A DNA stretch of 48,024 nt, taken from contig NZ_RAWM01000063.1 in NCBI RefSeq assembly GCF_003668875.1, positions 1-48,024 of the forward strand. The letters run 5' to 3'. Positions within the stretch are counted from its first letter, which is position 1, and each line of letters starts with the position of its first letter. Source of the stretch: Corallococcus interemptor (lineage in GTDB: Bacteria; Myxococcota; Myxococcia; Myxococcales; Myxococcaceae). Shown piece after piece: positions 39,107-47,954 of this stretch. A program made the position numbers and the translations under genes. The notes beneath the pieces are model-generated. The model did no database searches. It had not been told where the DNA came from and saw nothing but the letters and a program-made list of their open reading frames with translations.

Positions 39107-39637
39107 ATGTCTCGGGCGATGCTGCTGCTGGCCTGCGCCAGTGTGATGGCCACGTCGCGAAACCGGTCCGACAAGGTGGCGTCTCCGGTCCACGCCGGCG
39201 CGCCCATCCGCCTGACGGCGGACGCCCCCAAGGTCACGCGCACGATGGTCGTCCGGGTCAGCGCGAAGGAGAAGCCAGCGAAGCCGGTGGCGGGGGAGCT
39301 GCGCATCCAGGCCCAGGCGAAGTGGACGCCGAACGACCCGGCCGCGACGGCGCAGCCCAGGCTGGTGATCACCCACTTCGACACTGCGTCCAACCTGGGG
39401 AGCCAGTCCGGTGTCCTGGAGCCCGGCGTCAGCGTGCCGGTGAAGAGCGTGGGGAGCCTGGGTTCCGACTGCTCCATGAACAGCGGCTGCGAATGGACGG
39501 TGCAGGTCGCCTTCGAGGTGCCTGCCAACACCGTCCCCGGAACGGCCGACGTGGAGTGGACCGCTCAGGCCTCCGCGTACGTGCTCGGCGACTCCAACGT
39601 GCCCAAGGGCTTCACCGTGAGCCTGTCCGAGCCCTGA
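39107..39637 (+). CDS. Secreted hypothetical beta-rich protein
   Basis: 176 residues from ATG 39107, with a membrane/signal segment (MLLLACASVMA). An in-frame GTG at 39029 would add 26 residues before the hydrophobic part. The mature part is beta-strand rich: TRTMVVRVSAKEK, LRIQAQAKW, PRLVITHFDTAS, and a Cys pair (CSMNSGC) that may form a disulfide, then FTVSLSEP at the end. No known domain. It is divergent from the FAD monooxygenase and convergent with a LysR gene 11 bp away. Confidence 0.55.
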   Translation: MSRAMLLLACASVMATSRNRSDKVASPVHAGAPIRLTADAPKVTRTMVVRVSAKEKPAKPVAGELRIQAQAKWTPNDPAATAQPRLVITHFDTASNLGSQSGVLEPGVSVPVKSVGSLGSDCSMNSGCEWTVQVAFEVPANTVPGTADVEWTAQASAYVLGDSNVPKGFTVSLSEP

Positions 39638-39648
39638 GCGCGCCGGAC

Positions 39649-40557
39649 TCAGCGCGCCTCCTCCGGGGCCTTGATGAAGTCGATGAACGCCCGCAGCGGC
39701 GCCGGCACCAGGCGCCGCCCCGGGTAGTAGAGGAAGGGCCCTGGAAACGGCTGCCACCAGGGCTCGAGCACGGGCACCAGGGCGCCGGTTTCCAGGTGTG
39801 GACGCAGCCAGTCCTCGAAGAGGTGCACGATGCCGGTGCCCGCGAGCGCGGCGTCGACGGCGAGGTCCGTGGCTCCGCCCGCGCGCACGATGAGCGGCCC
39901 CGTGGGCTCCACCGTCACCACCTCGCCGTCGCGCTCGAACTCCCAGAGCGTCATCGCGCCGCTCGCGAAGCGCCCCCGCAGGCAGGCATGCCGCAGCAGG
40001 TCCCGGGGGTGTTCCGGCCGTCCATGCCGCTCCAGGTACGCGGGAGCCGCCGCCGTGGCGTTGCGTTGGACGCGCGGCCCGATGGGCACGGCGATCATGT
40101 CCTGCTCCAGCCGCTCGTCGTAGCGGATGCCCGCGTCGCAGCCGGCCGCGAGGATGTCCACGAAGCTGTCCTCGGTGATGACCTCCAGGTGGATGTCTGG
40201 ATAGGCCGCGAGGAACGGCGGGACGATGCGCGGCAGCACCAACCGTGACGCGCTGATGGGCACGTTGAGGCGCAGCACCCCGGCGGGCCGGTTGCGGTAG
40301 CCGTTCACCACGTCGAGCGCGGCTTCCATCTCCGTCAACGCGGGCGTCAGGCGCTCCAGCAGTCCTTCGCCGGCCTCCGTCGGGACCACGCTGCGCGTCG
40401 TGCGGTTGAGCAGGCGGACACCCAGCCGCTCCTCCAGCCGGCGGACGGCGTCGCTCAGCGACGACGCGCTGCTCCCGCTCAGGCGCGCGCCCTCGCGGAA
40501 GCTGCGGGCCCTGGCCACCACCACGAAGGCGTTCAAGTCACCCAGGTCGACCTTCAC
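39649..40557 (-). CDS. LysR-family regulator
   Basis: 302 residues starting at GTG 40557. An N-terminal winged helix-turn-helix (3-62: DLNAFVVVARARSFREGARLSG, SDAVRRLEERLGVRLLNRTTR) is followed by a linker helix and a two-lobe co-inducer domain (VLRLNVPIS, VEVITEDSF-like strands, SGAMTLWEF). It diverges from the aldo-keto reductase gene across 95 bp, the usual layout in which a LysR protein activates its neighbour when its ligand is present. A short inverted repeat (40621-40633) lies in that gap. Confidence 0.9.
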   Translation of the reverse strand: MKVDLGDLNAFVVVARARSFREGARLSGSSASSLSDAVRRLEERLGVRLLNRTTRSVVPTEAGEGLLERLTPALTEMEAALDVVNGYRNRPAGVLRLNVPISASRLVLPRIVPPFLAAYPDIHLEVITEDSFVDILAAGCDAGIRYDERLEQDMIAVPIGPRVQRNATAAAPAYLERHGRPEHPRDLLRHACLRGRFASGAMTLWEFERDGEVVTVEPTGPLIVRAGGATDLAVDAALAGTGIVHLFEDWLRPHLETGALVPVLEPWWQPFPGPFLYYPGRRLVPAPLRAFIDFIKAPEEAR

Positions 40558-40620
40558 TGTTCGCCGCTCCGCACAACCTGTACGGGTCGTGCCCCGTTAT
40601 CCCGAAAGCCCGCGCCCGCT

Positions 40621-40633
40621 ATGCATGCTGCAT
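40621..40633. promoter_or_regulatory. Short inverted repeat in the LysR/reductase gap
   Basis: ATGCA, three bases, TGCAT (13 bp), 19 bp before the aldo-keto reductase ATG and overlapping its likely promoter region. A possible half of a LysR-type binding site; the sequence could also be chance. Confidence 0.3.
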
Positions 40634-40652
40634 CCCAAAAAGGAGACGCAGC

Positions 40653-41531
40653 ATGCCCGGTATCGATTCCTCCAGCACCTTCCCCCTCGGTGGCCGCCCC
40701 GTGAAGCGCCTGGGTTATGGGGCGATGCAGCTCGCGGGACCCGGTGTCTTCGGTCCGCCCAAGGACCCGGACGCGGCCCGGGCCGTCCTGCGCGAGGCCG
40801 TGGCCCAGGGCGTGGACCACATCGACACCAGTGACTTCTACGGCCCGCACGTCACCAACCAGCTCATCCGCGAGGCGCTGTCGCCCTACCCCGCCGGCCT
40901 CGTCATCGTCACCAAGATTGGCGCCCGGCGCGGCAATGACGGCTCCTGGCTGCCGGCCTACTCGAAGGAAGAGCTGACCCAGGCCGTGCACGACAACCTG
41001 CGCAACCTGGGCCTGGACGTGCTGGACGTGGTCAACCTGCGAATCATGTTCGACACGCACGGCCCGGCGGAGGGCTCCATCGAAGCGCCCCTCACCGTCC
41101 TGGCCGAGTTGCAGCGCCAGGGCCTGGTGCGCCACATCGGACTGAGCAACGTCACCGCCACGCAGGTCGCGGAGGGACGCCGCATCGCGGACATCGTCTG
41201 CGTGCAGAACCACTACAACCTGGCGCACAGGCAGGACGACGCGCTCATCGACTCGCTCGCCCGCGACGGCATCGCGTACGTGCCCTTCTTCCCGCTGGGA
41301 GGCTTCAGCCCGCTGCAGTCCTCCACGCTGTCCGCCGTCGCGGCCCGGCTGAAGGCGACGCCCATGCAGACGGCGCTCGCGTGGCTGCTGCGCCGCTCGC
41401 CCAACGTGCTCCTCATCCCTGGCACGTCGTCCGTCGCGCACCTGAAGGAGAACCTGGCCGCGGGCGAGCTCCAGCTGCCGGACGACGCTCTCAAGGAGCT
41501 GGACTCCGTGGCCGGCGCCCGCCCCGCCTGA
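40653..41531 (+). CDS. Aldo/keto reductase
   Basis: 292 residues, with AAGGAG 7 nt before the ATG. Barrel pattern: RLGYGAMQLAG, HIDTSDFYGPH (Asp and Tyr of the tetrad), VIVTKIG (Lys), GLDVLDVVNLRI, VRHIGLSN, VQNHYNL, and the C-terminal NADPH site LLIPGTSSVAHLKENLAA. The position of the usual catalytic His (after the VLDVVNL strand) is not His. A substituted residue here is seen in some AKR subfamilies. It reduces aldehydes or ketones with NADPH. It is likely controlled by the divergent LysR gene. Confidence 0.9.
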   Translation: MPGIDSSSTFPLGGRPVKRLGYGAMQLAGPGVFGPPKDPDAARAVLREAVAQGVDHIDTSDFYGPHVTNQLIREALSPYPAGLVIVTKIGARRGNDGSWLPAYSKEELTQAVHDNLRNLGLDVLDVVNLRIMFDTHGPAEGSIEAPLTVLAELQRQGLVRHIGLSNVTATQVAEGRRIADIVCVQNHYNLAHRQDDALIDSLARDGIAYVPFFPLGGFSPLQSSTLSAVAARLKATPMQTALAWLLRRSPNVLLIPGTSSVAHLKENLAAGELQLPDDALKELDSVAGARPA

Positions 41532-41624
41532 GTCCAGGAAGCGTCGCGCAGCCGCGCCAGCAGCTCCGCGACGACGGGCCGCACGGGGGCCTGGGGCAAT
41601 CCCGTTTTGCCGCCGTGAGGCGGC

Positions 41625-41996
41625 TCAGTCCCTGAAGAAGGACGCCTGCTGGAAGCGCAGGCCCGCGAGGACCTGTTCGACCCGTGTCTCGGAGAGCGCC
41701 CCGATGCGCTCTCCGAGCCGCGCCTTCTCCACCGAGGACACCTGGGACACGACCACCACGCTCCGCTTCGCCAGCTGGCCCTCGCCTTCGTCGAGCAGCA
41801 CGTTGCCGGGCTCGCCCGCCTTCTTCAGGTTGGAAGTGAGGGCGCAGACGACGACGGTGTGGATGCGGGAGCGGTTGAAGACGTCGTCCTGGATGACGAG
41901 GTAGGGGTGGGCAATGGGGGGCACCGAGCCCCGCGCCTCGTCCGGCTCACACCAGTACAGGTCTCCCCGGAGAATCGTCCTCGGACCTGTGCTCAT
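41625..41996 (-). CDS. mazF: MazF/PemK-family endoribonuclease toxin, no adjacent antitoxin
   Basis: 123 residues from ATG 41996. Family landmarks: RGDLYWCEPDEARGS, HPYLVIQDDVFN, VVVCALTSNL (Thr-Ser strand of the active site) and KRSVVVVSQVSSVEKARLGERIG. MazF enzymes cut mRNA at short sequences and are normally held by an antitoxin encoded just upstream. No antitoxin-like ORF lies within 100 bp on either side; the upstream neighbour is a divergent CPBP gene. Myxococcus xanthus is known for a solitary developmental mazF; whether this is its orthologue needs alignment. Confidence 0.8.
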   Translation of the reverse strand: MSTGPRTILRGDLYWCEPDEARGSVPPIAHPYLVIQDDVFNRSRIHTVVVCALTSNLKKAGEPGNVLLDEGEGQLAKRSVVVVSQVSSVEKARLGERIGALSETRVEQVLAGLRFQQASFFRD

Positions 41997-42097
41997 GGGA
42001 CGGGTTGTGCCACGCCGTGTCGAACCGGGGCAATCCTTCCCAGCGCCGTGCGTTGGTTGTAGGCAGGGCATGCAACCACGCTGAGAGGTCGAACCGC

Positions 42098-42988
42098 ATG
42101 AAGGCCGTGTTCCGGGATGGCGAAGGACACCTGCGCAACGGGTGGAAGGGCCTGGGCTTCGTCGTGACCTCCGCCATCATGGCGGGCATCCTGATGTGGG
42201 TCTGGACGCTGCTGCCAGACGCCGTGCAGCCGTTCCTGCCGCACTCCTTCTTCGGCTTCCTGGGCGTGCTGCTGGTCAGCCTCGACTTCCTGTACCTTGA
42301 AAAGCAGCCCCTGACGTCGCTCGGCATGTCGTTGGACCGGCGCGCGGGGCGCGACCTGGGCCTGGGGGTGGTGGGAGGCATCGTCATCGTGGGGATGGTG
42401 GCGCTCGCCGGCTGGGCGGCGGGGGCCTACCACCTGGAGCGCGCCGGGAACGCCCAGCTGGCGTCCATCGTGAAGGCGGCGTGGCTGATGCTGGGCGTGG
42501 GCCTCTTCGAGGAGGCGCTCTTCCACGGCTACCTCTTCCAGCGCGCCATCCGGGGTCTGGGCACCCGCTGGGCGCAGGTCGTCATCTCCCTCATCTTCTG
42601 CCTGGCCCACCCCTTCAACACCGCCATGGAGGTCCCCACGCGCATCGTGGCGATGGTCACCACCTTCCTCGCGGGCTGGATGCTGGGCCTGTGCTACCTG
42701 CGCACGCGGCACCTGGCGCTGCCGGTCGGCGTGCACATGGGCTGGAACTGGTTCCTGTCCGTGATGGGCTTCGGCGTGAGCGGCAAGGAGTCCCGAGGCT
42801 GGTGGACGCCCGTCTTCGAAGGCCGCCCGGAGTGGGTGTCCGGCGGTGCCTACGGCCTGGAGGCGTCCATCTTCTGCGTCGTCGTCCTGTGCGTCGTGAT
42901 TGCCGCCCTGACGCGCTGGAAGGGCTCCGCCGCGCCGGAGACGCAGGCGCTGCCCCGTCCGGAGCAGGCGCCCGCGCTGAACGGATAG
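42098..42988 (+). CDS. CPBP-family intramembrane metalloprotease
   Basis: 296 residues from ATG 42098, with AGAGG 9 nt upstream. About seven hydrophobic segments. The ABI/CPBP signature appears in order: FEEALFHGYLFQRAI (the usual EExxxR with His in place of Arg), IFCLAHPF, and VGVHMGWNW (H-x-x-x-N). These side chains form the metal and proton site of Rce1-type proteases. Related proteins act in prenyl-protein processing or bacteriocin self-immunity; the substrate is not indicated. The C-terminal tail is Pro/Ala rich. Confidence 0.85.
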   Translation: MKAVFRDGEGHLRNGWKGLGFVVTSAIMAGILMWVWTLLPDAVQPFLPHSFFGFLGVLLVSLDFLYLEKQPLTSLGMSLDRRAGRDLGLGVVGGIVIVGMVALAGWAAGAYHLERAGNAQLASIVKAAWLMLGVGLFEEALFHGYLFQRAIRGLGTRWAQVVISLIFCLAHPFNTAMEVPTRIVAMVTTFLAGWMLGLCYLRTRHLALPVGVHMGWNWFLSVMGFGVSGKESRGWWTPVFEGRPEWVSGGAYGLEASIFCVVVLCVVIAALTRWKGSAAPETQALPRPEQAPALNG

Positions 42989-43000
42989 GCGCTCAGGCCT

Positions 43001-43921
43001 TCAGCGCCGAGGCCGACGGCGAGCGGCGGCCTGCGCGGCCAGGTACTCCGCGAACACGGCCTCGAAGGTCGCCGCGAACTCACGGATGCGCGGGACCTTG
43101 CGCAGGTCCTTGTGCATCGTGAGGTAGAAGCGGAGCGACGGCAGCGGCGTCTCCAGCCGCACCGGGAGCAGCTCCGGGTGGTCCTTCGAGGCCCCCAGTC
43201 CCAGCATGACCAGGCCCATGCCGCCCTTCGCCGCGTGCAGCCGCGCCTCCATCGAATTGGAGCGGAAGGGGAAGCGAGCCGCGCCCCGCTGCATCAACCA
43301 GCGTGAGGGCCCCTGCCCGCGAGGCGTCTCGTCCTCCACGACGAAGTCCTGCTCCCGGTAGTCGTCCGCGCCCAGGAAGCGCTTGGGAAGCGAGCGCGAG
43401 AGGTAGTCCCCGCTGGCGAAGAGGCCACTCTCGACCTCGCCCAATGGCTTGTCGATGAGCACCGGCGAGGAGGACCGCCCGCCCCGCACGCCGAGGTCCG
43501 CTTCGCGCGAGGACAGGTCCACGAACCGCAGCTCTGAAATCACTTCAAGCTGCGTCTCCGGATGCAGCCGCCGGAACCGCGTGGCCGCCTCCGCCGCCCC
43601 TCCCCCGAAGCCGTCCGGCACGGAGACGCGGATCCTGCCTGCGTAGGGTGAACGTCCTCCCTCGTCCCGCCGGTGCGCGCGCAATGACTGCTCGAAGCGC
43701 TCCGCCAGCGCGATGAGCTCCAGCGCCTCCTTCTCCAGCCAGGCGCCCTGCGAGGTGCGGTGGACCAGCGCGCGCCCCAGGTCCTTCTCCAGCGCGCCGA
43801 TGCGGCGTGCCACCGTGGAGGTGGACAGGCCCAGCTGGAGCCCCGCCGCGAGGAAGCTGCCGCCGCGATGCACTTCGAGCAGGACGCGGAGGTCATCCCA
43901 GGCGGGCAGTTTGTTTTCCAT
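43001..43921 (-). CDS. LysR-family regulator of the SDR operon
   Basis: 306 residues from ATG 43921. Winged helix-turn-helix at 5-65 (WDDLRVLLEVHRGGSFLAAG, LSTSTVARRIGALEKDLGRALVHR), then the co-inducer domain to about residue 290. The start codon sits inside a perfect inverted repeat of TTTTCC-N6-GGAAAA type, which recurs before the SDR gene. It lies 14 bp after the SDR stop on the same strand, so it belongs to one SDR-LysR operon. Autoregulation is likely. Confidence 0.9.
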   Translation of the reverse strand: MENKLPAWDDLRVLLEVHRGGSFLAAGLQLGLSTSTVARRIGALEKDLGRALVHRTSQGAWLEKEALELIALAERFEQSLRAHRRDEGGRSPYAGRIRVSVPDGFGGGAAEAATRFRRLHPETQLEVISELRFVDLSSREADLGVRGGRSSSPVLIDKPLGEVESGLFASGDYLSRSLPKRFLGADDYREQDFVVEDETPRGQGPSRWLMQRGAARFPFRSNSMEARLHAAKGGMGLVMLGLGASKDHPELLPVRLETPLPSLRFYLTMHKDLRKVPRIREFAATFEAVFAEYLAAQAAARRRPRR

Positions 43922-43932
43922 GGATGGAAAAC
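43913..43932. promoter_or_regulatory. Inverted-repeat operator at the LysR start codon
   Basis: GTTTTCCAT (43913-43921), GG, ATGGAAAAC (43924-43932): perfect 9-bp arms with the LysR start codon inside the left arm, i.e. TTTTCC-N6-GGAAAA. Confidence 0.65.
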
Positions 43933-43935
43933 ACT

Positions 43936-44724
43936 CTAGGCCGCCGGGAGCGCGGGCGTCTTCGGCCGGGTCATCCGCGCGATGAGCTTCGCGCTCAGCG
44001 CCCGGGAGAAGAACCGGTTGGCGAAGGCCGCCATCCGGTTGACCCACCCATGCACCACCGACGAGCGCCCGGCGATGAACGCGGCCAGCCCTACGTCCAC
44101 CACGTCCTCCGGACGCGCCTTCCTCCCAGGGGACGCGCCCTCTCCGGAGCGCTCGAAGAACGGCGTGTCCGTCGCCCCCGGCGACAGGGCGAGCACCCGC
44201 ACGCCGCGCTCGCGGTACTCCGCCCAGAGCGCTTCGCTGAAGGACAGGACGAAGGCCTTCGTCGCCCCATACACCGCCATGTACGGCGTCGGCTGGTACG
44301 CGGCCATCGAGGCCACGTGGATGACACCGCCCTGCCGCAGCTCCAGCATGGGCAGGAAGACGTGCGTCAGCTCCACGAGCGCATGGACGTTGAGGTCGAT
44401 CTGCTCCAGCTGATCTTCCAAGGGCAGCACGTCGAACCCACCGTGCAGGCCAAAGCCCGCGTTGCTCACCAGGACGTCCACCTCCAGCCCCTTCGCGCGG
44501 ACCGCGTCGAGGAGCTTCCGGGGCGCCCCCGGCGCGGTCAGGTCGAAGGGGAGGACGTGCGCGTTGCCCAGCTCCGTCGCGAGCGCCTGGAGCTTCCCCT
44601 CGCTGCGCGCCACCAGCACCAGCGTGGCCCCGCGCCGAGACAGCTGGCGGGCGAACTCCGCGCCAATGCCCATGGACGCCCCCGTCACCAGCACCGTCTT
44701 GCCCGCGAAATCGAAAGGTCTCAT
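43936..44724 (-). CDS. Short-chain dehydrogenase/reductase
   Basis: 262 residues from ATG 44724; GTG 44754 adds ten residues. Rossmann glycine motif TGASMGIG at 14-21, NAG near 92, and catalytic Ser (VIHVASMAAYQ) and Tyr-x-x-x-Lys (AVYGATKAF) are present. The C-terminal part is basic and hydrophobic (VNRMAAFANRFFSRALSAKLIARM), a feature of membrane-associated SDRs. It is the first gene of the SDR-LysR operon, with the second operator about 55 bp upstream of its ATG. Substrate unknown; NADP(H) preference is suggested by the Arg pair in the second loop (VARSEGK). Confidence 0.9.
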   Translation of the reverse strand: MRPFDFAGKTVLVTGASMGIGAEFARQLSRRGATLVLVARSEGKLQALATELGNAHVLPFDLTAPGAPRKLLDAVRAKGLEVDVLVSNAGFGLHGGFDVLPLEDQLEQIDLNVHALVELTHVFLPMLELRQGGVIHVASMAAYQPTPYMAVYGATKAFVLSFSEALWAEYRERGVRVLALSPGATDTPFFERSGEGASPGRKARPEDVVDVGLAAFIAGRSSVVHGWVNRMAAFANRFFSRALSAKLIARMTRPKTPALPAA

Positions 44725-44778
44725 GGGGCAAGGATGGGCGCCGGCCGCCTTCACGACAACGGAGAGCGGCGGGCACCT

Positions 44779-44798
44779 GCTTTCCGGAAATGGAAAGC
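44779..44798. promoter_or_regulatory. Second operator copy upstream of the SDR gene
   Basis: GCTTTCC (44779-44785), GGAAAT, GGAAAGC (44792-44798): arms separated by exactly 6 bp, as in the 43913-43932 site (TTTCC-N6-GGAAA). It lies in the 85-bp gap between the SDR start and the cheR stop, where the SDR promoter must be. Confidence 0.65.
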
Positions 44799-44809
44799 GG
44801 CCGCGGCGG

Positions 44810-45703
44810 CTACTCGCGCGACGGGAATGGAGGCCCCGGGCGCGGCGTGTAGACGTTGGCGCTCACGGACCTGGCCGACGCGGTGATGCCAATCAGGCTC
44901 TCCGCGTGCCCCAGGAAGAAGTAGCCCGTCTCCGGCAGCCGCGAGAGCAGCCCCTGGATGACGCGCGTCCGGGCCTCCGCGCCGAAGTAGATGAGCACGT
45001 TGCGGCAGAAGATGATGTCGAACGGGCCCACCGGCCAGGTGGCCGGCGCGTGCAGGTTCGCGCGCGCGAAGCGCATGAAGGTCCGCAGCTCCGGGCCCGC
45101 CGTCATCAGGCCCTCCTGGGTGCGCACGCCCTTGAGCATGTACTTGCGCAGCAGCACCTGCGGGATGGTCCGGGCCCGGTCCAGGTTCCAGAGGCCTTCT
45201 TCCGCGCGCTTCACCGCCCAGGTGGACAGGTCCGTGGCGACGACCTCCAGGCTCCACCCGGAGCCCTTGGGGAACGCCTCCAGCAGCTCCATCGCCAGCG
45301 AGTACGGCTCCTCGCCCGTGGAGCACCCGGCGCTCCAGACCCGGACGCTGCGGGGACGGCGGCCCTGCGCCGCCTGGGCCGCCCACTCCGGGAAGACGTG
45401 CTCGCGCAACAGCTCGAAGTGCCGGGGCTCGCGGAAGAACGACGTCTCATGGGTGCAGAGGCTGTCGAGCATCCGCACCTTCTCCGCCTCGTTCCCCCGC
45501 GAGGTGACGTACGCGTGGTACGCGGCGAAGGACGAGAGCCCCAGCTCCCGCAGCCGCCGCGACAGCCGGTTCGCCACCAGCGCGCTCTTGGCGGAGGACA
45601 GGTGGATGCCGGCCTCCGACTCCACCAGGGCCTGGAACAGCGCCAGCTCCGAGCGCGTCAGCTCCGAGGGCAATGCGGACGGCCAGGGCCCGTCCCCGCT
45701 CAT
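44810..45703 (-). CDS. cheR: Chemotaxis methyltransferase CheR
   Basis: 297 residues. N-terminal helical CheR domain (about 12-85, ending HETSFFREP), then the SAM-dependent domain with VWSAGCSTGEEPYSLAM and FDIIFCRNVLIYF. It methylates glutamates on receptors using SAM. It lies 4 bp after cheW and is third in the operon. No TPR tail or fused domain. Together with the receptor upstream it could form an array module; cheA and cheB are not in view and may lie elsewhere. Confidence 0.95.
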   Translation of the reverse strand: MSGDGPWPSALPSELTRSELALFQALVESEAGIHLSSAKSALVANRLSRRLRELGLSSFAAYHAYVTSRGNEAEKVRMLDSLCTHETSFFREPRHFELLREHVFPEWAAQAAQGRRPRSVRVWSAGCSTGEEPYSLAMELLEAFPKGSGWSLEVVATDLSTWAVKRAEEGLWNLDRARTIPQVLLRKYMLKGVRTQEGLMTAGPELRTFMRFARANLHAPATWPVGPFDIIFCRNVLIYFGAEARTRVIQGLLSRLPETGYFFLGHAESLIGITASARSVSANVYTPRPGPPFPSRE

Positions 45704-45707
45704 CCCC

Positions 45708-46247
45708 TCACCCGTTGCCTGACGCTTCCGGAGCCGCCGGAGCCGGGGCCGCGGCCTCGTCCGTGGCGGCCGTCAGCCGCAGGAGTTCCTCCAGCGACAG
45801 GAGCCGGTCCAGGTCCAGCAGCAGGATGAACGCGTCGTTGTGGCGGCCCATGCCCCGCAGGAACTCCAGCCGCACGCGCGTGCCGAAGGCGGGGGGCGGT
45901 TCGATGTCCGAGGCGCCCAGCTCCAGCACCTCGCGCACCGTGTCCGTGAGCAGCCCCAGCACCGTCTGCTGGCCGTCCAGCGCCACCTCCACGATGACGA
46001 AGCAGGACCAGCGGGTGATGGGCCGGGGCGGCAGCCCGAACTTCACCGCCAGGTCCACGACGGGCACCACGCTGCCGCGCAGGTTGATGACGCCCTGCAC
46101 GGCCGCGGGCATGCCCGGCACGCGGGTGACGGGGCGGTGTTCGATGATCTCCCGCACCCGCAGGAGGCCCACGGCGTACTCCTCGCCCGCGAGCATGAAG
46201 CTCAGGTAGCTGGACCTGCCGTTGCCCGGTTCGGTGGAATCACTCAT
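45708..46247 (-). CDS. cheW: Chemotaxis coupling protein CheW
   Basis: 179 residues. The CheW beta-barrel domain spans about 12-150 (YLSFMLAGEEYAVGLLRVREII, VINLRGSVVPVVDLAVKFGL, and VREVLELGASDIEPPP). A 25-residue Ala/Pro tail follows. It couples receptors to the CheA kinase. The gene lies 15 bp after the receptor stop and 4 bp before cheR. Confidence 0.95.
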   Translation of the reverse strand: MSDSTEPGNGRSSYLSFMLAGEEYAVGLLRVREIIEHRPVTRVPGMPAAVQGVINLRGSVVPVVDLAVKFGLPPRPITRWSCFVIVEVALDGQQTVLGLLTDTVREVLELGASDIEPPPAFGTRVRLEFLRGMGRHNDAFILLLDLDRLLSLEELLRLTAATDEAAAPAPAAPEASGNG

Positions 46248-46262
46248 GGTTCACGCGCCTCC

Positions 46263-47954
46263 CTAGAACCGCTGGAAGTCATGGGGGGCCGGCGGCTCCG
46301 CGCCGTTCTGGAGCCGGGACAGCGCTCCGTTCGGAGACGCGGGCAGCGTGCCCTGCGCCGCGGCCTGGAGCCCGCGGACGGGCGAGGCCGGGGCCCGGTG
46401 GTGGGCCGGGGCGCGCTGCGCGGTGGGGCCGTTGAAGCTGAAGCCCTCCACCAACCGGAAGAAGTTCATCATCTGCAGCAGGGACTCGGCCTGCGTGGCC
46501 ATCTCCTCCGCGGTGGAGGACAGCTCCTCCGCGGCGGACGCGTTGCGCTGGGTGACCTGATCCACCTGCGTCATGGCGCGGTTCATCTGCGACACGCCCA
46601 CGGACTGCTCGCGCGAGGCGTTGGCCACCTGCTGCACCAGCTCCGACGTGCGGCGGATGGCGGGCACCAGGTCCGTCAGCAGCTGTCCGCTGCGCTCGGC
46701 GACCTTCACGCTGGAGGTGGCCAGGCCGCCAATCTCCTTCGCGGCCTTCTGGCTGCGCTCCGCCAGCTTGCGCACCTCCGTGGCGACCACGGAGAAGCCC
46801 CGGCCGTGCTCACCGGCGCGCGCGGCCTCCACGGCGGCGTTCAGCGCGAGCAGGTTCGTCTGGTAGGCGATCTCCTCCACGATGGAGATGCGCTCCGCGA
46901 TGGCGTTCATCGCCTCCACGGTCTCCTTCACCGCGCGGCCGCACTCCTCCGCGTCCCGGGCGCCCTTCACGGCCGTCTGCTCCATCTCCCGGCTGTTCTC
47001 CGAGTTCTGGCGGATGCTGACGTTGAGCTGCTCCAGGCTGGCGGTGGTCTCCTCCACGGAGGCCGCCTGGGAGCTGGTGCCCTGCGACAGCCCCTGCGCG
47101 GCGGACGCCACCTGGAGCGACGCGGACGACAGCGAGCCCGCGGCGCCGCGCACCTCGCTGATGACGCCCGACAGCCGCTGGATCATCTCCCGCATGCTGC
47201 TCATCATCCGGCCCGTCTCGTCCGTGCCCCGGGAGACGATGTTCGCGGTGAGGTCGCCCGACGTCACCTGCGACGTCACCTGCACGGCCTCCGTCAGCGG
47301 CTGCACGATGCTGCGGGTGAGGAAGTAGGACAGCAAGCCCGCGAGCACCACGCCCAGCACGCCGCCCATGATGATCAGGTTGTAGAGGTCCACCACCATG
47401 GCCGCGGTGCGAGCGGTGCGCTCGTTCAGGAGGGTCGTCTCGTCGTCCGCCAGCTTGGTGAGCAGCATGCGGATGCGGTCCGCGGTCTGCTTGCCGCGCG
47501 CGGACTGCTCCACCGCGATGACCTGGGCCAGGTCTCCACGGCCCGCGGCGACCTCGCGGCGCTGGGAGATGAGCGGCTCCAGGTGCTGGGAGATCCACTG
47601 CTGCAACAGGTCGCGGATCTCCTGCTGGCGCTCCTGCTGGCGGCGGTCGCTCTGGGTGAACTGGCGGATGCTGTCCAGGTTCTGCGACATGCTCAACCGG
47701 CCCAGGTTGAAGGGCTCCAGGAACTTGTCGTCGCCGGTGATGATGAAGCCGCGCTGCCCCGTCTCCAGGTCGGCCATGTCACCCTCCAGGCCGCGCACGG
47801 CGATGAGCACCTTGTGGCTCTCGGTGTCGCCCTCGGCGGTGACGGAGACCTTGACGATGGTCGTGTACACCGTGACGACCAGCGCGATGATGATGGCCAC
47901 CATCGCGCTGAAGGCGAGCGTCAGCTTCGCCGTGATGCTCAGGTTGTTGAACAT
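46263..47954 (-). CDS. Methyl-accepting chemotaxis protein with CHASE3 domain
   Basis: 563 residues. TM1 about 10-32. A CHASE3 periplasmic domain (about 38-185) is marked by the [19 protein letters not shown] block. TM2 lies about 190-212, then HAMP, then the signalling coiled-coil with tip [27 protein letters not shown]. The last 60 residues are Pro/Ala/His-rich and end in Phe, with no methyltransferase tether. The start is preceded by CGGAG at 8 nt. It heads the receptor-cheW-cheR operon; the promoter lies in the last 70 bp of the window or beyond. Confidence 0.95.
   Translation of the reverse strand: MFNNLSITAKLTLAFSAMVAIIIALVVTVYTTIVKVSVTAEGDTESHKVLIAVRGLEGDMADLETGQRGFIITGDDKFLEPFNLGRLSMSQNLDSIRQFTQSDRRQQERQQEIRDLLQQWISQHLEPLISQRREVAAGRGDLAQVIAVEQSARGKQTADRIRMLLTKLADDETTLLNERTARTAAMVVDLYNLIIMGGVLGVVLAGLLSYFLTRSIVQPLTEAVQVTSQVTSGDLTANIVSRGTDETGRMMSSMREMIQRLSGVISEVRGAAGSLSSASLQVASAAQGLSQGTSSQAASVEETTASLEQLNVSIRQNSENSREMEQTAVKGARDAEECGRAVKETVEAMNAIAERISIVEEIAYQTNLLALNAAVEAARAGEHGRGFSVVATEVRKLAERSQKAAKEIGGLATSSVKVAERSGQLLTDLVPAIRRTSELVQQVANASREQSVGVSQMNRAMTQVDQVTQRNASAAEELSSTAEEMATQAESLLQMMNFFRLVEGFSFNGPTAQRAPAHHRAPASPVRGLQAAAQGTLPASPNGALSRLQNGAEPPAPHDFQRF

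Noticed and set aside
39021-39146. Alternative ATG ORF with a hydrophobic start overlapping the secreted protein gene
   Set aside because: It ends after 41 codons in a different frame and has Cys/Pro-rich non-protein-like content.
41532-41624. - strand stretch resembling a LysR C-terminal tail (VRPVVAELLARLRD)
   Set aside because: Too short, no upstream homology, and it runs into the antisense of the aldo-keto reductase.
41605-41624. GCCGCC-GTGA-GGCGGC hairpin between the reductase and mazF
   Set aside because: The T-run is on the wrong side for termination in either direction; left unlabelled.
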